Shown piece by piece: positions 14,706 through 26,839 of a stretch of 64,000 nt of DNA. How positions within the stretch are numbered: position 1 is the first letter of the stretch; each line of letters opens with the position of its first letter. The notes beneath the pieces are model-generated. The model worked only from the letters and a program-made list of their open reading frames with translations, had not been told where the DNA came from and made no database searches. The DNA comes from Adineta vaga. Its lineage: Eukaryota > Rotifera. The stretch lies in the NCBI GenBank assembly GCA_021613535.1, contig CP075496.1, positions 6,448,001-6,512,000 on the forward strand, in the 5' to 3' direction. Position numbers and translations under genes: made by a program.

Positions 14706-17700
14706 GTATGTTGGGACGTGATTTCAATGTAACATAGAAACGTAAAAGGATAAATACTTTTCAAATGTTTATGATAATTGTCAAGTAAGTTCAATGATTG
14801 TTCTAGAATCTTTCTAAATTCAAACGACATAAATTTATTAGAATCTTTACGTTTTTCACCTTTGAGATTATTCTTATTATATAAAACCTATCAGAAATAT
14901 TGCTTTTCTTTCTTCTGTAACATTCAAAGAGAATACATATGTCACTGATGAGTAATTACTAGCATTGAATTGAGTTCATTTTGAAAACTTCGATTGATTT
15001 TTAACAGATTGTCTAAGATGGGAATTGTTATATTATCCTCTAATCGTATGTTGTGTGTAGAAAGAATGAAGAAGAAAAAAAAACAGAACGTGACTTCGAG
15101 ATGTTATGATATCTTTCTCTTTCGAAATTCTGGAAGAGCTGTGATGTATTATAGAATAAGTGAAATCTAATATGTTTCTAATTTCACGACCTTCATTTCC
15201 AACAATCAATTAGATAATAATTGGAAACTTAATTCGAGATATATTGACAGATATAAACTCACTATTTCTATAGATTCTTAATAAACATAGATCAGTTATT
15301 GAATTTAAACGTTTAAAAGTATCTATCTTTATTCATTATTATTTGTATGATAATAGTTGTCTTGTAAGTAAACGCATGTTATGACAATTATGATAGCAAA
15401 TTTCGCAATGAATATTGTTTTCTTTTGTGAAAAAACAGGTCAAACATTTGAGAAGATCTTGCTTTAAAGTAACTATTTCGACTGAACATGAGAATATATA
15501 AGGTACATTCAATTTATTAACAAAAAAATCAAAAAAGTTTCTTTTTGTAGTTTTATTTGTATTGAAAATATCGAGAGGTGGGTCCCTCTTCAGGATCGAT
15601 CAAGATCACCTACTATATGAACAATAAGCGCCATCCTATCAATACACACTATCTGATCTGTTTGAGTATAACATGAGTACATACTATATTATTGAGCAAT
15701 TAAAAATTGAATTTTACAAGATATTGATGCAATGTATTGAAACTTTTTGTATCTCTTTCGTGAAATTTCATAATTTCCAATACATATATGACTATTGATA
15801 CGAAAAAAAACATTGTATTTTCGTATATAATAAAAATCAATATTTTTTTTGTCTCCATATGATTTGTGTTCATTTTTCTCTATTGAAACTGTTAAATAAA
15901 TGAGTTAAATGCCGAGAATAATAGTGAGATTTTCATTTAAACGACAAATTTTTCGAACGAGTCAATTTACAGTTATCAATTTCATTGTTTTTCTTTGATC
16001 TGACATTAATCCTATGACTTTTTAAAATGCCAAGATTTTATTATTTTATCCACAAATTTCAATTTATCTTTTTCGAATAAAACTTATGAATGAAAGCAAG
16101 AATTATTCGTACATATTTCAACTGATATGTGCACTTTCATAGCATCTTATATATATATACACGCTACTGTCGAACATATGATTCACATGCAAATTTCAAA
16201 CCTTAGAATCATCGTACTACGAGAGATGAAGTATTTTGTCTGACACGCGTTTCACCCATATATATATATATTGCTTGCTTGCTTGATTATAAGTTTAATA
16301 ATAATGTTGACTTTTTCCTTTGTCTAAGACTAGCTCGATTGATCAATGTCTCTTTTCACAGAAAGATTATATTTGCTTTTCATCGTTTCTCTATACAGGT
16401 AGCTTTCTTTTTCAATTGACAAACATTCTCTGATGTGTTAATGTCAAAAAAACAAGAATTAACAATATATGCAAAGTACCCTTTATTCAATCTATCTCTA
16501 ATGCTTTTGTAGAAGAGACAAACTATATACTAAAGATATATATATATATATATCTATTCATTTTTCATTAGTAAAAGTGGTTACAAGTAATTCAATAAAA
16601 AGAAGTTTGTGAAGAGATTGAACTACCGCTTTCTTTTGTATATGAACTTGTTAGGTATATATCGTGTTAATCTCATCCTAATTCCTCTTTTTCTTCATGT
16701 CCGATAGGATATCCAATCGATTGAAGTGAGAAAAGTTAACATGAATTTTTTTCTCTCTTGTATTAGACAAATCAATCAAGAATAGAGAAAAGAGATAGAG
16801 CAGGCAAAGAAGCTATTCGTCTTCATATAGAACTTATCAGAAAAAAAAGAAAATGTCGAGATTTGGTCACGCTCAAATGATAAAGATATACGATTTCTAA
16901 GGTCAATTATATTTGAAGTTTTATTTCGGCTTATTAGATCCTAAATAGAATATAATTAAATCCTTGTTATACTTTTCTCTTGTGAAATTATTGAATGATT
17001 TAAAAGACTATGGAGATTTTCCTGTTCATAAATTGGTATGATTGTGCTTGTTGATATATCATATGAATAAGATTTATGAAAGAAAGAAGAAGAAGAAAAG
17101 AAGAGAAAAATGAGTAGAATTAAGTCAGCGAATAGAAATACGAGTAAAAGTATATAGCGGACATCTTCTCATTGATGAATAAAGAAAGAAGAAGAAGAAA
17201 AAGAAAGAGAGACGTTTCATATGTGTTATAAGCATACCAGCAACATCAGCGGATTAATAAACCGTTGTTGTTGTTGTTGTTGTTTTTATTGATTATTTAC
17301 TACTTTAACATAAGTAAGTCTTTGATTGAAATGAACATGTATAACTATTTCTTTTAAATTAAACTAATTAATAGCCAATGTTGATGAGATAGTTACCGCT
17401 TTGAAATAAAAATAGAAAATGATGTGCAGAGATGCGCGTGTCAAATGAGATGGATGCGTTAAGTAGGGTTTCGGAATTTTTTTGTTAACAATGCTAATTT
17501 CTTTCCTGATGCCTTTCTCTTGTCTTCTCTCGTTAATCGAGAAAATCCATTTCTCAGATGACAAGGCAACAAATAGGCACGATTTACTAGGTAAAAGAAG
17601 AAACGTGTGTGTGTGTGTGTTCGTCGACAATTGTGAATTAATCGAAGGGTCATAAAAGAATTTTTACAAATGATCTTTGTTTTTCTTACATATATATTTT

Positions 17701-17729
17701 TTTTGCTTTGTAATTCTAGAATTGAAGCA
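14706..17729. other. Upstream region or first intron of sim
   Basis: About 3 kb without a credible protein. It holds simple repeats: an (AT)n tract around 16536-16553, GAA-rich patches at 17084-17107 and 17186-17210, (GTT)n at 17263-17283 and (GT)n at 17605-17620. Minus-strand frames at 17364-17746 read antisense through these repeats. Its size and position suggest regulatory DNA for the adjacent developmental gene. Confidence 0.5.
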
Positions 17730-20700
17730 ATGAAAGAGAAATCCAAGAATGCCGCGCGAAGTCGACGTGAAAAAGAGAATGCCGAGTTTTTTGAATTGGC
17801 TAAACTCTTACCTTTACCACATGCAATTACTGATCAATTGGATAAAGCCTCTGTTATTCGTCTTACAACAAGTTATCTTAAAATGCGTGCTATTGTACCC
17901 GAAGGTAATCTAATGATCTGGAACGTTTTATTCTCTTCTATGTCGTTAAGATGACATCATTGACACTAGATCGACGATTTTAACATGTTCATTTATCAAA
18001 TCATGTTATAGTTCATTTGAAAATTGATATGAGAAGAGCAGAAAGTTTTCTTTCGTCAGTTGATTCTCTTGTCTCGACTGAAAGAAAAAGGAACAATTAG
18101 AATGGCAAAAGTTTATTTGCAGTGCATGACAATTTTATCCGAGCTGTTTTATATTAAAAACTCGAAGAAGAAGAAAAAGAAAAGATCAGATTGGTTCGAA
18201 GATATTTTCTTTTTTGTATACTAACTTTGATCAGCTTAGTTTGAAATCAATCTCTTTCTTATTTTATCCGGATGTTTTTTCTTAGTAACCCTCTCACTAC
18301 TTACGTTTCTTATTTGAATAGAAAAAAAAAGTTCAATAAAATTTCACACATTAATGATGATGAACCTTTATTTTTCATTATCAATTTTGATAGAATGAAA
18401 ATAAAAATCAATCGCATCAATTTTATAATTGAAATCTATCAATGATCTTTATATTGATATTTATCTTCATTTCGATTGGTTTAATTTTTATCATTCGAAA
18501 AAAGTTCGACTTAGAAATGAAGTGAATAACTTTAATTTTATTCATATGTTTATTTTTTGTTTGTTTACAGGACTCGGTAGTGTCTGGGGTTCACGTTCTT
18601 TAACTCAAACAGCAATTGAACGTGAAGTCAATTCTCAATTGACTCAAGTCTGTAGAAATCAAACACTGTTGATTTAATAAAAATTCTATGCTGTTCGTTG
18701 TTTTTCTTTATTAGATTTTAGATGGATTTCTATTTGTTGTTAGTCCTGATGGTAAAATTATGTATATATCTGAAACAGCTTCAACACATTTAGGTTTATC
18801 ACAAGTTGAATTAACTGGAAATTCGATTTATGAATACATTCATCCGATTGATCATGAAGAAATGGCTGCTGTGTTAACAGCACCATTGCCAACGTACAAT
18901 CAAACATTATGTGCCAATGGTGAATATGAAATAGAACGTTCATTTTTCATACGTATGAAGTGTGTGTTGGCTAAACGAAATGCTGGTTTAACTGCAAGTG
19001 GATTTAAAGTTATTCATTGTTCTGGATATTTAAAAGTCAAACAATTTAATCTTGATGCACTATCATGTTATGGATCACAGAATAATAATGAAAATTGCTA
19101 TCAAAATGTTGGCCTTATTGCATATGGTTATTCATTACCAAGTTGTTCGATAACAGAAATACGTCTTTATTCAAATATGTTTATGTTTCGTGCTGGTCAA
19201 GATCTGAAATTGTTATTTCTTGATTCAAGGTGTGTAATTCGATTTTATCAACGATGAAACGATAGAATTGTTATTGATTTTTATAGAGTAGCACAAATTA
19301 CGGGATATGAACCACAAGATCTGGTTGATAGAACTTTGTATCATTATGTACATACACAAGATTTAATGGCATTAAGATGGGCTCATCAAGTTTGTAAGTA
19401 AAATGTTTTGATGAAATAAGAAAATATAGTTATTGTAGAAGTTCCAACAATATAATAATAGATCTAATAGGAAAAATTCGAATTATATCGTTCCTCTAAA
19501 ATGTTCATAACTATAATGTTACATCTATTCTGTATATTATTTTTATTTTAGTACTTACAAAAGGACAAGTAACAACTCGATATTATCGTTTTCTGGCAAG
19601 AAATGGCGGTTGGATATGGAGTAAGTTTTTAATTATAATCAAAACTTTATGTTTATTTAAATTCTTTCTCATTTCATAGTACAAAGTTATGCTACACTTG
19701 TTCATAATAGTCGATCATCTCGACCAGAAGTAATTGTTAGTGTAAATCATGCATTAAGGTAGATCTTTATTTTTGAGTTTTTTTTCTGTCTTTATAATTC
19801 AATCAAATTTTCTTGATATTTCAAGTGATGTTGAAGCGAAACATTTACAATTATCCGTTGATCAAGTGGAAAAATCTCCATCAGATTATATGCGTTCCGT
19901 ACAAGCTTTAGCTACATTAGCTGCTAATTCAGGTGACAATGATAAATGTTCATCAACTAATACAAGTTTAAATTCATCATCTTCATCAACAGTAAATCGA
20001 AATTGTCCAAATAAAATTCTTAAAACAAATCGTTCAATAAAACAACGTAAATCTTCACCGAAATTATTGACAAAAAATGAAATAGTCTCATCTCCGACAT
20101 TAACTCCTGATGATTATTCACCGATACCAACAAGTACATCTTATAATCATGATGATATCTATTACAATCCTCATCATCAACATTCTCATGCAAATTATCC
20201 AAATTTTCCACTTTATCCATCTTCAGCTCCCTATTCAACTTCATCATCATCGTTTCCTCTATATGCAAATCTTGATGATGATAATAATAAATCTTCTTCA
20301 TTACCAATGTACAATTCACTCTATTACGAACAACAACCAACGAATGATTATCATGCATCAATAACATCAAAAATAATACCTTCAAAACAACAACAACAAC
20401 AACAGCAACATCATCCTCATCATCATTCAACTATGTTAGATAAAAAGAAACAAATCATTCAAACTCCACTAATACAACAACATAACAAACGGAGTTCTAC
20501 ATGTGAAACATTATCATCATGTGATGTAAATAATAAACGAGTTCGTCTTGATAACGAGCATTCTCTTCAAAATCATCATCTATCTCATAATAACTATGAA
20601 ACTAATCTATCGTCTGAAAAAATGGATCTCTATCCTTCAACAACTAATTGCTATGTATCAACAAATTATCCAACAGAACATCCTTATCATCATACGTCGG

Positions 20701-20759
20701 TGATTGTCGACAGTCAACAGTATTTTCTTAATGGATGGAATGGAACGACAGCTTTCTAA
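17730..20759 (+). CDS. sim: Single-minded bHLH-PAS transcription factor
   Basis: Nuclear transcription factor of the SIM family, which pairs with ARNT/Tango and acts in midline and neural development. Exons: 17730-17904, 18571-18647, 18715-19229, 19287-19393, 19552-19620, 19680-19758, 19826-20759; 651 residues. The start [17 protein letters not shown] is the canonical SIM basic region, followed by the helix-loop-helix ([20 protein letters not shown]). PAS-A contains [19 protein letters not shown] and [12 protein letters not shown] contains [23 protein letters not shown] and RNGGWIW. The last exon is a long Ser/Asn/His-rich tail with a poly-Gln and a poly-His patch, typical of an activation or repression domain. 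The donor at 18648 is GTCTGT, weaker than its neighbours. Trachealess/NPAS is excluded by the SIM-specific PAS sequence. Confidence 0.95.
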
Positions 20760-21788
20760 TCGAAAAATCTGAAAAATTTTTAGTCAATGTTGTCTATTGT
20801 TGTTGTTATTTTTCGTGTGTATGTGTGCTCATGTTTATTTGTCTGTTTGTTTGTATTTTATTCTCTATAATTGTGCTTTCGTTCAAAGAAAGACATCAAT
20901 ATCAAATAAGCCAGTTATATATAAATATGATATTTCATAATTTAATGATGTTTTTTCTCCCTTGATAAAATACTTCATTTTTGAAAAAGTTCAGTTTGAA
21001 CAATGCAAGGATCTTCTCTTTTAGTGAGTTATGTTTTATTGTCAAGAAATTTTACAACAGCAATGTAACTCTGAAGAACCATTAGTACGAAAGATATAGA
21101 TTACTAGATAATAATGTACATCTATTTTGATCGATATACCTCTATGAGAGGATTGTATTCATTATCTAACTTGATTCAATGAAAGATATTTCTAATACTA
21201 TTAAGTTTTCTGATATTATAACTTGTAGTAAACAAAATTGCCTGAAGCAAACTTTCTCACTACGAAAAACGTCACATGATAGTATGCTTGAACTATCTAA
21301 AACTATTTAAAAAAAAACAGACTAATTGCAGTACAATTTGAATAACCTTCAAAATCGACAAAAACATTTGCGTAATGATCAATTAGAGCAATACCATAAT
21401 TGCCCTAGAGATAGCATCGATAAAGGAAAAGATGAATAGATACAAAGCAAATTCAAAATATTGTTTGTTCAGTGTACGACTTTTATCATTGATAAATAAT
21501 TTAATGTGAAGAAATTGGGATGAAAATGACATCGAATATTTATAAAGATTTCATTCTTGATATATCCATTTACTTGACGAGGTAATTAATTACAATAAAA
21601 GATTTATACGTCTCTATATGTGTATATATTTAAGAGATTACGAAAGACACAGACGATTGCTCTCTAGAAATAAAATAGATAAATACATTTAAACGACGGG
21701 TTTATACGTTGGAATGAATAGAAAAAAAGACAACAACAACATCAATAATAATAAAATAAGAATGTTTGTTTTTGTGTTTCGTTTTGTT
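20760..21788. other. Convergent 3' intergenic region
   Basis: Between the 3' ends of sim (+) and the V-ATPase G gene (-). AT-rich, with short runs of T and CAA/TAA triplets near 21733-21754. No gene seen; probably untranslated sequence of both neighbours. Confidence 0.5.
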
Positions 21789-22260
21789 CTATTGAATACG
21801 AGCATTGATATGTGCTTCGGGTTTAATATCACATACAAGTGTTATTATACGTTGAAGTAAATCTTGTTTATTTGAATCATATTGATTTTTCAATGAAGCT
21901 ATTTGTATTTGAGTATCTTTATTCGATTCTTCAGTCATTTGAGTTCGATTACCCAATTGCTATTGAGAACAAAAACAATAAATTAGACTTATATGAAAAA
22001 GGGATGATTAAATCAGTATACTTGTTGTTCTAAACCTTTGTATCGTCGTTCTCGTTCGCTTTTGAATTGTTCGATTTCATGTTTTGCTTCATTCTGAGCA
22101 TCTTTTATACGTTTATTTTTACCTAAGATGTATAAAAAGAGAAGAAATCAAAAAGAAGAAAATACATTGATTCAAACTTACGTTTTCGAGCTTCTTCAAT
22201 GAGTTCTTGGGCCTTCTTTTCAGCAGCAAGTAGATCCGAAATTCCACGAGATTGAAGCAT
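21789..22260 (-). CDS. ATP6V1G: V-type proton ATPase subunit G
   Basis: Peripheral-stalk subunit of the V1 sector of the vacuolar proton pump. Exons 22260-22182, 22122-22022 and 21959-21789 give 116 residues, the family's usual length (about 118). The start MLQSRGISDLLAAEKKA and the RKRKNKRIKDAQNEA stretch match the conserved N-terminal helix; the rest is highly charged coiled coil ending LVCDIKPEAHIN. An acceptor (TTATTTCAG) lies 24 nt upstream of the ATG, so a leader exon or trans-spliced leader is likely. It is head-to-head with RPL8. Confidence 0.95.
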
Positions 22261-22844
22261 CTTACTAGTCAATTGAACTAATCTGAAATAAACTGAATAA
22301 GTAGAGATGATTGAAAAAGTGACATGATTTACAAAAAAATGTCTGCTCTTAGAATTACAAAACTCAAGTCTTTAAGGTTAAATATAGGTTACATCTAATC
22401 CATAAATAAATAACAAGAATTGTTTATCAAATTAGATAGAAGAAAACACAATTTTTCTTGCCATATATGATAAGAAATAATAGAAGTTATTACTTATGAT
22501 GATTTCCATCCATCGAAAAGCAAAACAAACAAACGTCATTTAAATATACCGAATTTTCTGATTGGTCGATTTTCTTTATTTTTTTCGATAGTAGCGCTGA
22601 TATGAAATTTTATTTAATAAAATTATTCTGTTTTAATTACTTTCTCATATAAATAATTTCTTTTCAAATAAAAATCATAATTTTATTAGAATCTTTCAAA
22701 TTCATTTATATCATGGAGGCTAAAAATCAGCTATAGTCGATGGCAGATAGTCCATGAATTCCCTTCATCAGATTTGAAATTGAAAAAAAACAACAAGAAA
22801 TCGTTTTTATTCTAACGAACTATCGACTTTATCTTTTAGATATC
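22261..22844. promoter_or_regulatory. Bidirectional promoter region, ATP6V1G / RPL8
   Basis: A 584-bp spacer between two divergent housekeeping genes. Both ATGs are preceded by splice acceptors (TTTCAG before ATP6V1G, TCTTTTAG ending at 22839 five bases before the RPL8 ATG), so transcription starts must lie inside this spacer or the leaders are added in trans. I recognise no TATA box position with confidence. Confidence 0.5.
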
Positions 22845-24191
22845 ATGGGTCGAGTCATTCTCGCACAGCGTAAAGGTAAATCAGCCATCTTTCGCGCTCG
22901 AACTTTCCATCGCAAGGGCCCAGCTAAGTTGCGTTCTTTGGATTATGCGGAAAGACAGGGTTATTTACGTGGTGTTGTTAAAGTAATTGAACAAGTTTTA
23001 TATTCTATTAATCGTTTCTTTCGATCTCTTAGGATATTATTCACGATCCCGGTCGTGGTGCTCCACTAGCAGTTGTACACTTCCGTGATCCATATCGATA
23101 CAAGAAACGAAAAGAATTATTAGTTGCTGCTGAAGGCATGTACACTGGACAATTTATTTATTGTGGTAAAAAAGGTAAAATATAAGTAAAAAAAAATTTT
23201 TCGTCACTTTTTCTAAATATTCTTCTTCTTTTTTTCAGCTGCATTGACCATCGGAAATGTAATGCCATTAGGACAAATGCCAGAAGGTACAATTGTTTGT
23301 CAAATCGAACAAACCACTGGTGATCGTGGTAAACTAGCTAAAGCATCTGGTAAGTGTTTGAACTATGATGAAATTTTCTTAAGCAGTTGTTTCGACTACT
23401 GATCTATTTTTTGATGATTAAATGCTTCCTGAGTTCAACACTCCTATGTTATCATTGTCTTTTTTTTTAGGTAATTATGCTACCATCGTTTCACATAATC
23501 CTGACGGTGGTAAGACAAAAGTTAAATTACCATCAGGTGCCAAGAAAACTTTATCATCAACGAATCGTGCTATGGTCGGTATGTATGATTTGAGTATACG
23601 TCATTATATGTATAAATAAATATATATATATATATGTTACATGATGAACGATATTCCATTTGTTTCTGACATGCTGAATGATCAAGAAACGATATCTAGA
23701 GGCTTTTACTGAAGGCATATATATATATAAATGAATATACAGACAGACAGACAGACAGAGAGACAGAGAATTTATTAGAATACAAAATTGCAAGTTTTTC
23801 TATCACGTAGGCATTGTTGCTGGCGGTGGCCGTATTGATAAACCAATCTTGAAAGCTGGCCGATCATATCATAAATTCAAAGCGAAACGAAAATCATGGC
23901 CCCGAGTTCGTGGTGTTGCTATGAACGTAAGAGATTACTAGTTTTATATTGATTCATTTGCATTATCGGTTTTTGTTTAGCCTGTCGACCATCCTTTCGG
24001 TGGTGGCAACCATCAACACATTGGCAAACCATCAACAGTCAGTCGTTATGCACCACCTGGTCGCAAGGTTTGTTTCAAATTTATATTATTCATTGAAGTC
24101 TTATGACAAATATCTTATTTTTTAGGTTGGTCTTATTGCTGCTCGTCGTACCGGTCGTATACGTGGTACAGTTCAAACGAAAGAAGATTGA
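22845..24191 (+). CDS. RPL8: 60S ribosomal protein L8 (uL2)
   Basis: Core protein of the large ribosomal subunit next to the peptidyl-transferase centre. Exons: 22845-22982, 23033-23174, 23239-23349, 23471-23578, 23811-23926, 23981-24067, 24126-24191; 255 residues against 257 in humans. The start [18 protein letters not shown], central [16 protein letters not shown], and the uL2 signature [18 protein letters not shown] are intact. The His in GGGNHQH is the hydroxylation site of the family. Introns 3 and 4 (121 and 232 nt) are much longer than the others (50-64 nt) and each contains a C/D snoRNA-like sequence, described separately. Confidence 0.97.
23354..23441 (+). ncRNA. Box C/D snoRNA candidate in RPL8 intron 3
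   Basis: Box C ATGATGA at 23365-23371, box D' CTGA at 23399-23402, box C' TGATGA at 23412-23417 and box D CTGA at 23429-23432 appear in the right order. The ends form a terminal stem: TTGAAC (23358-23363) pairs with GTTCAA (23433-23438), extended by GTGT/ACAC with one bulged T. The spacer before D' is 27 nt and before D is 11 nt. I could not assign a target. Ribosomal-protein introns are classic snoRNA hosts. Confidence 0.7.
23623..23729 (+). ncRNA. Second box C/D snoRNA candidate, RPL8 intron 4
   Basis: Box C ATGATGA at 23641-23647, D' CTGA at 23666-23669, C'-like TGAATGA at 23675-23681 and D CTGA at 23709-23712. The flanking TA repeats, ending ATG at 23636 and starting CAT at 23716, can pair as a terminal stem of about 14 bp. 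Because the stem is made of microsatellite sequence and C' is imperfect, this is weaker than the intron 3 candidate. A (GACA)n repeat follows at 23740-23768. Target unknown. Confidence 0.45.
23740..23768 (+). repeat. (GACA)n / GA simple repeat in RPL8 intron 4
   Basis: About five GACA units degrading into GAGACAGAG, just 3' of the second snoRNA candidate and before the exon 5 acceptor. Confidence 0.8.
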
Positions 24192-25450
24192 GAACCATAA
24201 GAATTATCTCTCTATACAGAAGAAATTTGTTGGCTGTTTTTATTGTTTTTTGTTTTGTATCATCAAAAATAAAAAAAAAGAAGAAAGTCAACAATGGACA
24301 TTAGATTTTTTTTCTATATTCAACTTGAAATTGTAAAAATGTTTATTTTCACTCAATAACAATTGATTAATATGTTGATTATTATATCCACATTTGAATT
24401 GTAATGATTAAGAACATATTTATTTTTTATGTTATGTAAAATTGATCTACCATATAGAGATAGATTTTGCTCTTTTCATAAGCATCTAATTATTTTATTC
24501 ATAAGAAGAATCGTCTGTTTTATGAATACATCAAATTAGAGTCCTAGACGGAGCTATAGTCAATAAAAAAAGAATCTTCAACTTAATCTGATACGAATCT
24601 ATCGAAACTTCAGTCATCTTTTATTCTCGACTGATGACGATCGAATGAGATCAAGTCCTTGCATCATTTTCTTCTTATCTGATTTTGATCTATCTACTAT
24701 TTTCAGTTCATTTTCCATTGTTATTATTCTTTAATCAAAACCTCATAGTCTGTGTAATCTTATTGTTGTTTATAATTAATTCATGAGATTTCAAGCAAAG
24801 ATTGTTTCCATTTGGTTCATGCTTTGTTTCACTTATTTTGAACACAATGAACAAGAAAGAAAAGAAAAGAATCGAATGGAAACGTACATGCGTAAACGAG
24901 AAAAGAAGAAGTTTAAAATTTGAGGCACACACGCACTTGCATGTAAGAAGTCGCGCATATATTCTCGAACAACGAACAGAGAAATATGAATGACAATGTG
25001 GGTGTGTGTTCTCCATCAGTTTTAATCACTAATAAAAAGAAAAAAGGAAAAATCCGGTTAAAGTCAGCATCATTTTTTGTCTTAAATAAAATTTCTGTAA
25101 ATCGACAATCGATGTTTCAGGTGTATATTTATTTTCATATATATATATATATATGTATAATAGTCATACAGAATAAACACACACACACTCGCGCTGGTTT
25201 GCATATAAATAAATTTACACCACTGATGCATATGTATACATCAATAGTCTTCATTTTCATAGGAAAAAAAAATAGATAAAGAAAGAAAAAGAAAAAGAAA
25301 AAAAAGAGTCGGATTTTGTTTTAGTTTTTTGATCTCGTCACCGATAACAGCATGTAATACTGTTCAAAAATGATGGAACACAGCGATATTATCAAATATG
25401 AAAAAGAAAAACGAAAAATTGTTCAATTACTGATTGGTATGAAATAATCT
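24192..25450. other. Convergent 3' intergenic region
   Basis: Between RPL8 (+) and the PP2C gene (-). An AATAAA lies about 80 nt after the RPL8 stop. Simple repeats: (AT)n at 25138-25155 and (AC)n near 25177-25188, plus A/G-rich DNA at 25262-25310. Open frames here run through those repeats and are not believed. Confidence 0.5.
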
Positions 25451-26839
25451 TCATTTCAATGGGTTTCCTTCAACAGGTGATGATGACGTCGATGATGATG
25501 TATCACCATTAGCTAAACTCTTTGAACATTTACTAGCTAAGACGGAATAGGGTTGTCCGTGAAGTAGAAGACACAATACAACTGTCATATTATCACAACC
25601 AAGACCACCCATTTGACAGTTTGGTGCTAAACAACGTGTCATTAATTCTTCACAGATCTAAATGAGGAATGTGAGAACAGAAATTTAGATTTCAATGTTT
25701 TTTTTCTACCGTTTCTGGTGGCATTTGTTGAGCAACACGAGCTCGAACAAATTTTAAAACTTCTTCATTACTAAGCACATCCCAAATACCATCACAAGCC
25801 AATAAAATAAATTCCCAATCTTCATTAATAGTTTTCGAAGTTACATCCGGTGAAGCTAAAGAATTCATAAGATATAACATCTATTTGATCTTTTTTCTTA
25901 CCAGTTACAACTTGTTCTTCTGCTCGTTTGTCCGTATTGCGTTTAAATATGAAATCACCAAGTGCTCGAGACAATGCCAAATTACCTAATAATACAAATT
26001 CTCTATTAACAAAACAATTCAAAGAAATCTTCTACCATTAACACGATTAAATTCTACCCATCCACCAGCAGCTGTGATTCGTTTTCTTTCATCATCATTG
26101 TTTGGTTTATGATCAACAGACAATGTTTCTACATTTCCATTCACTGATGCAATTGCTCGACTATCACCGACATTACCCTAGAAGAAGAAAGATCTTACTT
26201 TTGATGTTTTTCTTCACGTCAATATACATACACAAAAAAGTTTTTGATCTTTAATTATAACACAAATAGCTGTTGTACCAGCTAGATCTTCTCTCATATC
26301 TTCATCTGTAGACATTTCTTTATCAAATTCAAGATAACCTTTTCGAATAGCTGCATCAATATTTCCTTCTTCTAGACACAAGAAAAAAGAAGCAATTGAT
26401 ATTTATCAAATTAAATCAACGAACTAAAATCGGGTTGATTAGCAATACGAGTATGAAGATGTTTACATGAATGTTGCGCAACTTTTGCTCCTAAATGAAT
26501 AAATCATTTAAAGAATGAAGTTGTTCAGTTTCCATTTACCGCCATGTCCATCATAAACAGCGAAAAAAGCAGAATTTTTATCTTCAGGAAGTGTTAAAAT
26601 ATGTGTATGGGCGTCTTCCATATCTAAAACGAAATCATTTCTTAAATACCTGAACTAAAGTTCAAAGCATTCAACTTACTGATACGCCATCCTTGCATAC
26701 TACTACTTCCGACTGAATACATCTGATTTTCTACTTTTTGGGAATCTTTCGAGGTAACCGGTTCTAAATAAATAATTCGCTATAATGAATAACAAAGCAA
26801 ACATGTATTGATATTCTTACCTGATAATGTTTGCCCCAT
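25451..26839 (-). CDS. PP2C-family Ser/Thr phosphatase (PPM type)
   Basis: Metal-dependent Ser/Thr protein phosphatase. Exons: 26839-26821, 26763-26680, 26623-26540, 26490-26425, 26371-26232, 26177-26036, 25985-25902, 25855-25710, 25657-25451; 323 residues. The start MGQTLSEPVTSKDSQ is an N-myristoylation signal typical of this subfamily and of nematode PPM-2. PP2C motifs are complete: MQGWRINMEDAH, YDGHGG, GNVGDSRA, ALGDF, ACDGIWDV and GCDNMTVV, so all acidic metal ligands are kept. The C-terminus is a short Ser-rich tail. The ATG is preceded by ATATTAG directly, a likely cis or trans splice acceptor. It is closest to the PPM-2/PPM1G-like group; vertebrate one-to-one orthology is uncertain. 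Confidence 0.92.

Noticed and set aside
17364-17746. Overlapping minus-strand frames of 88 and 95 residues
   Set aside because: They overlap the sim bHLH exon antisense and contain THTHT from a GT microsatellite.
20020-20430. 136-residue minus-strand open frame opposite sim
   Set aside because: Antisense shadow of the Asn/Ser/His-rich last exon of sim; it translates into Val/Asp runs from complementing triplet repeats.
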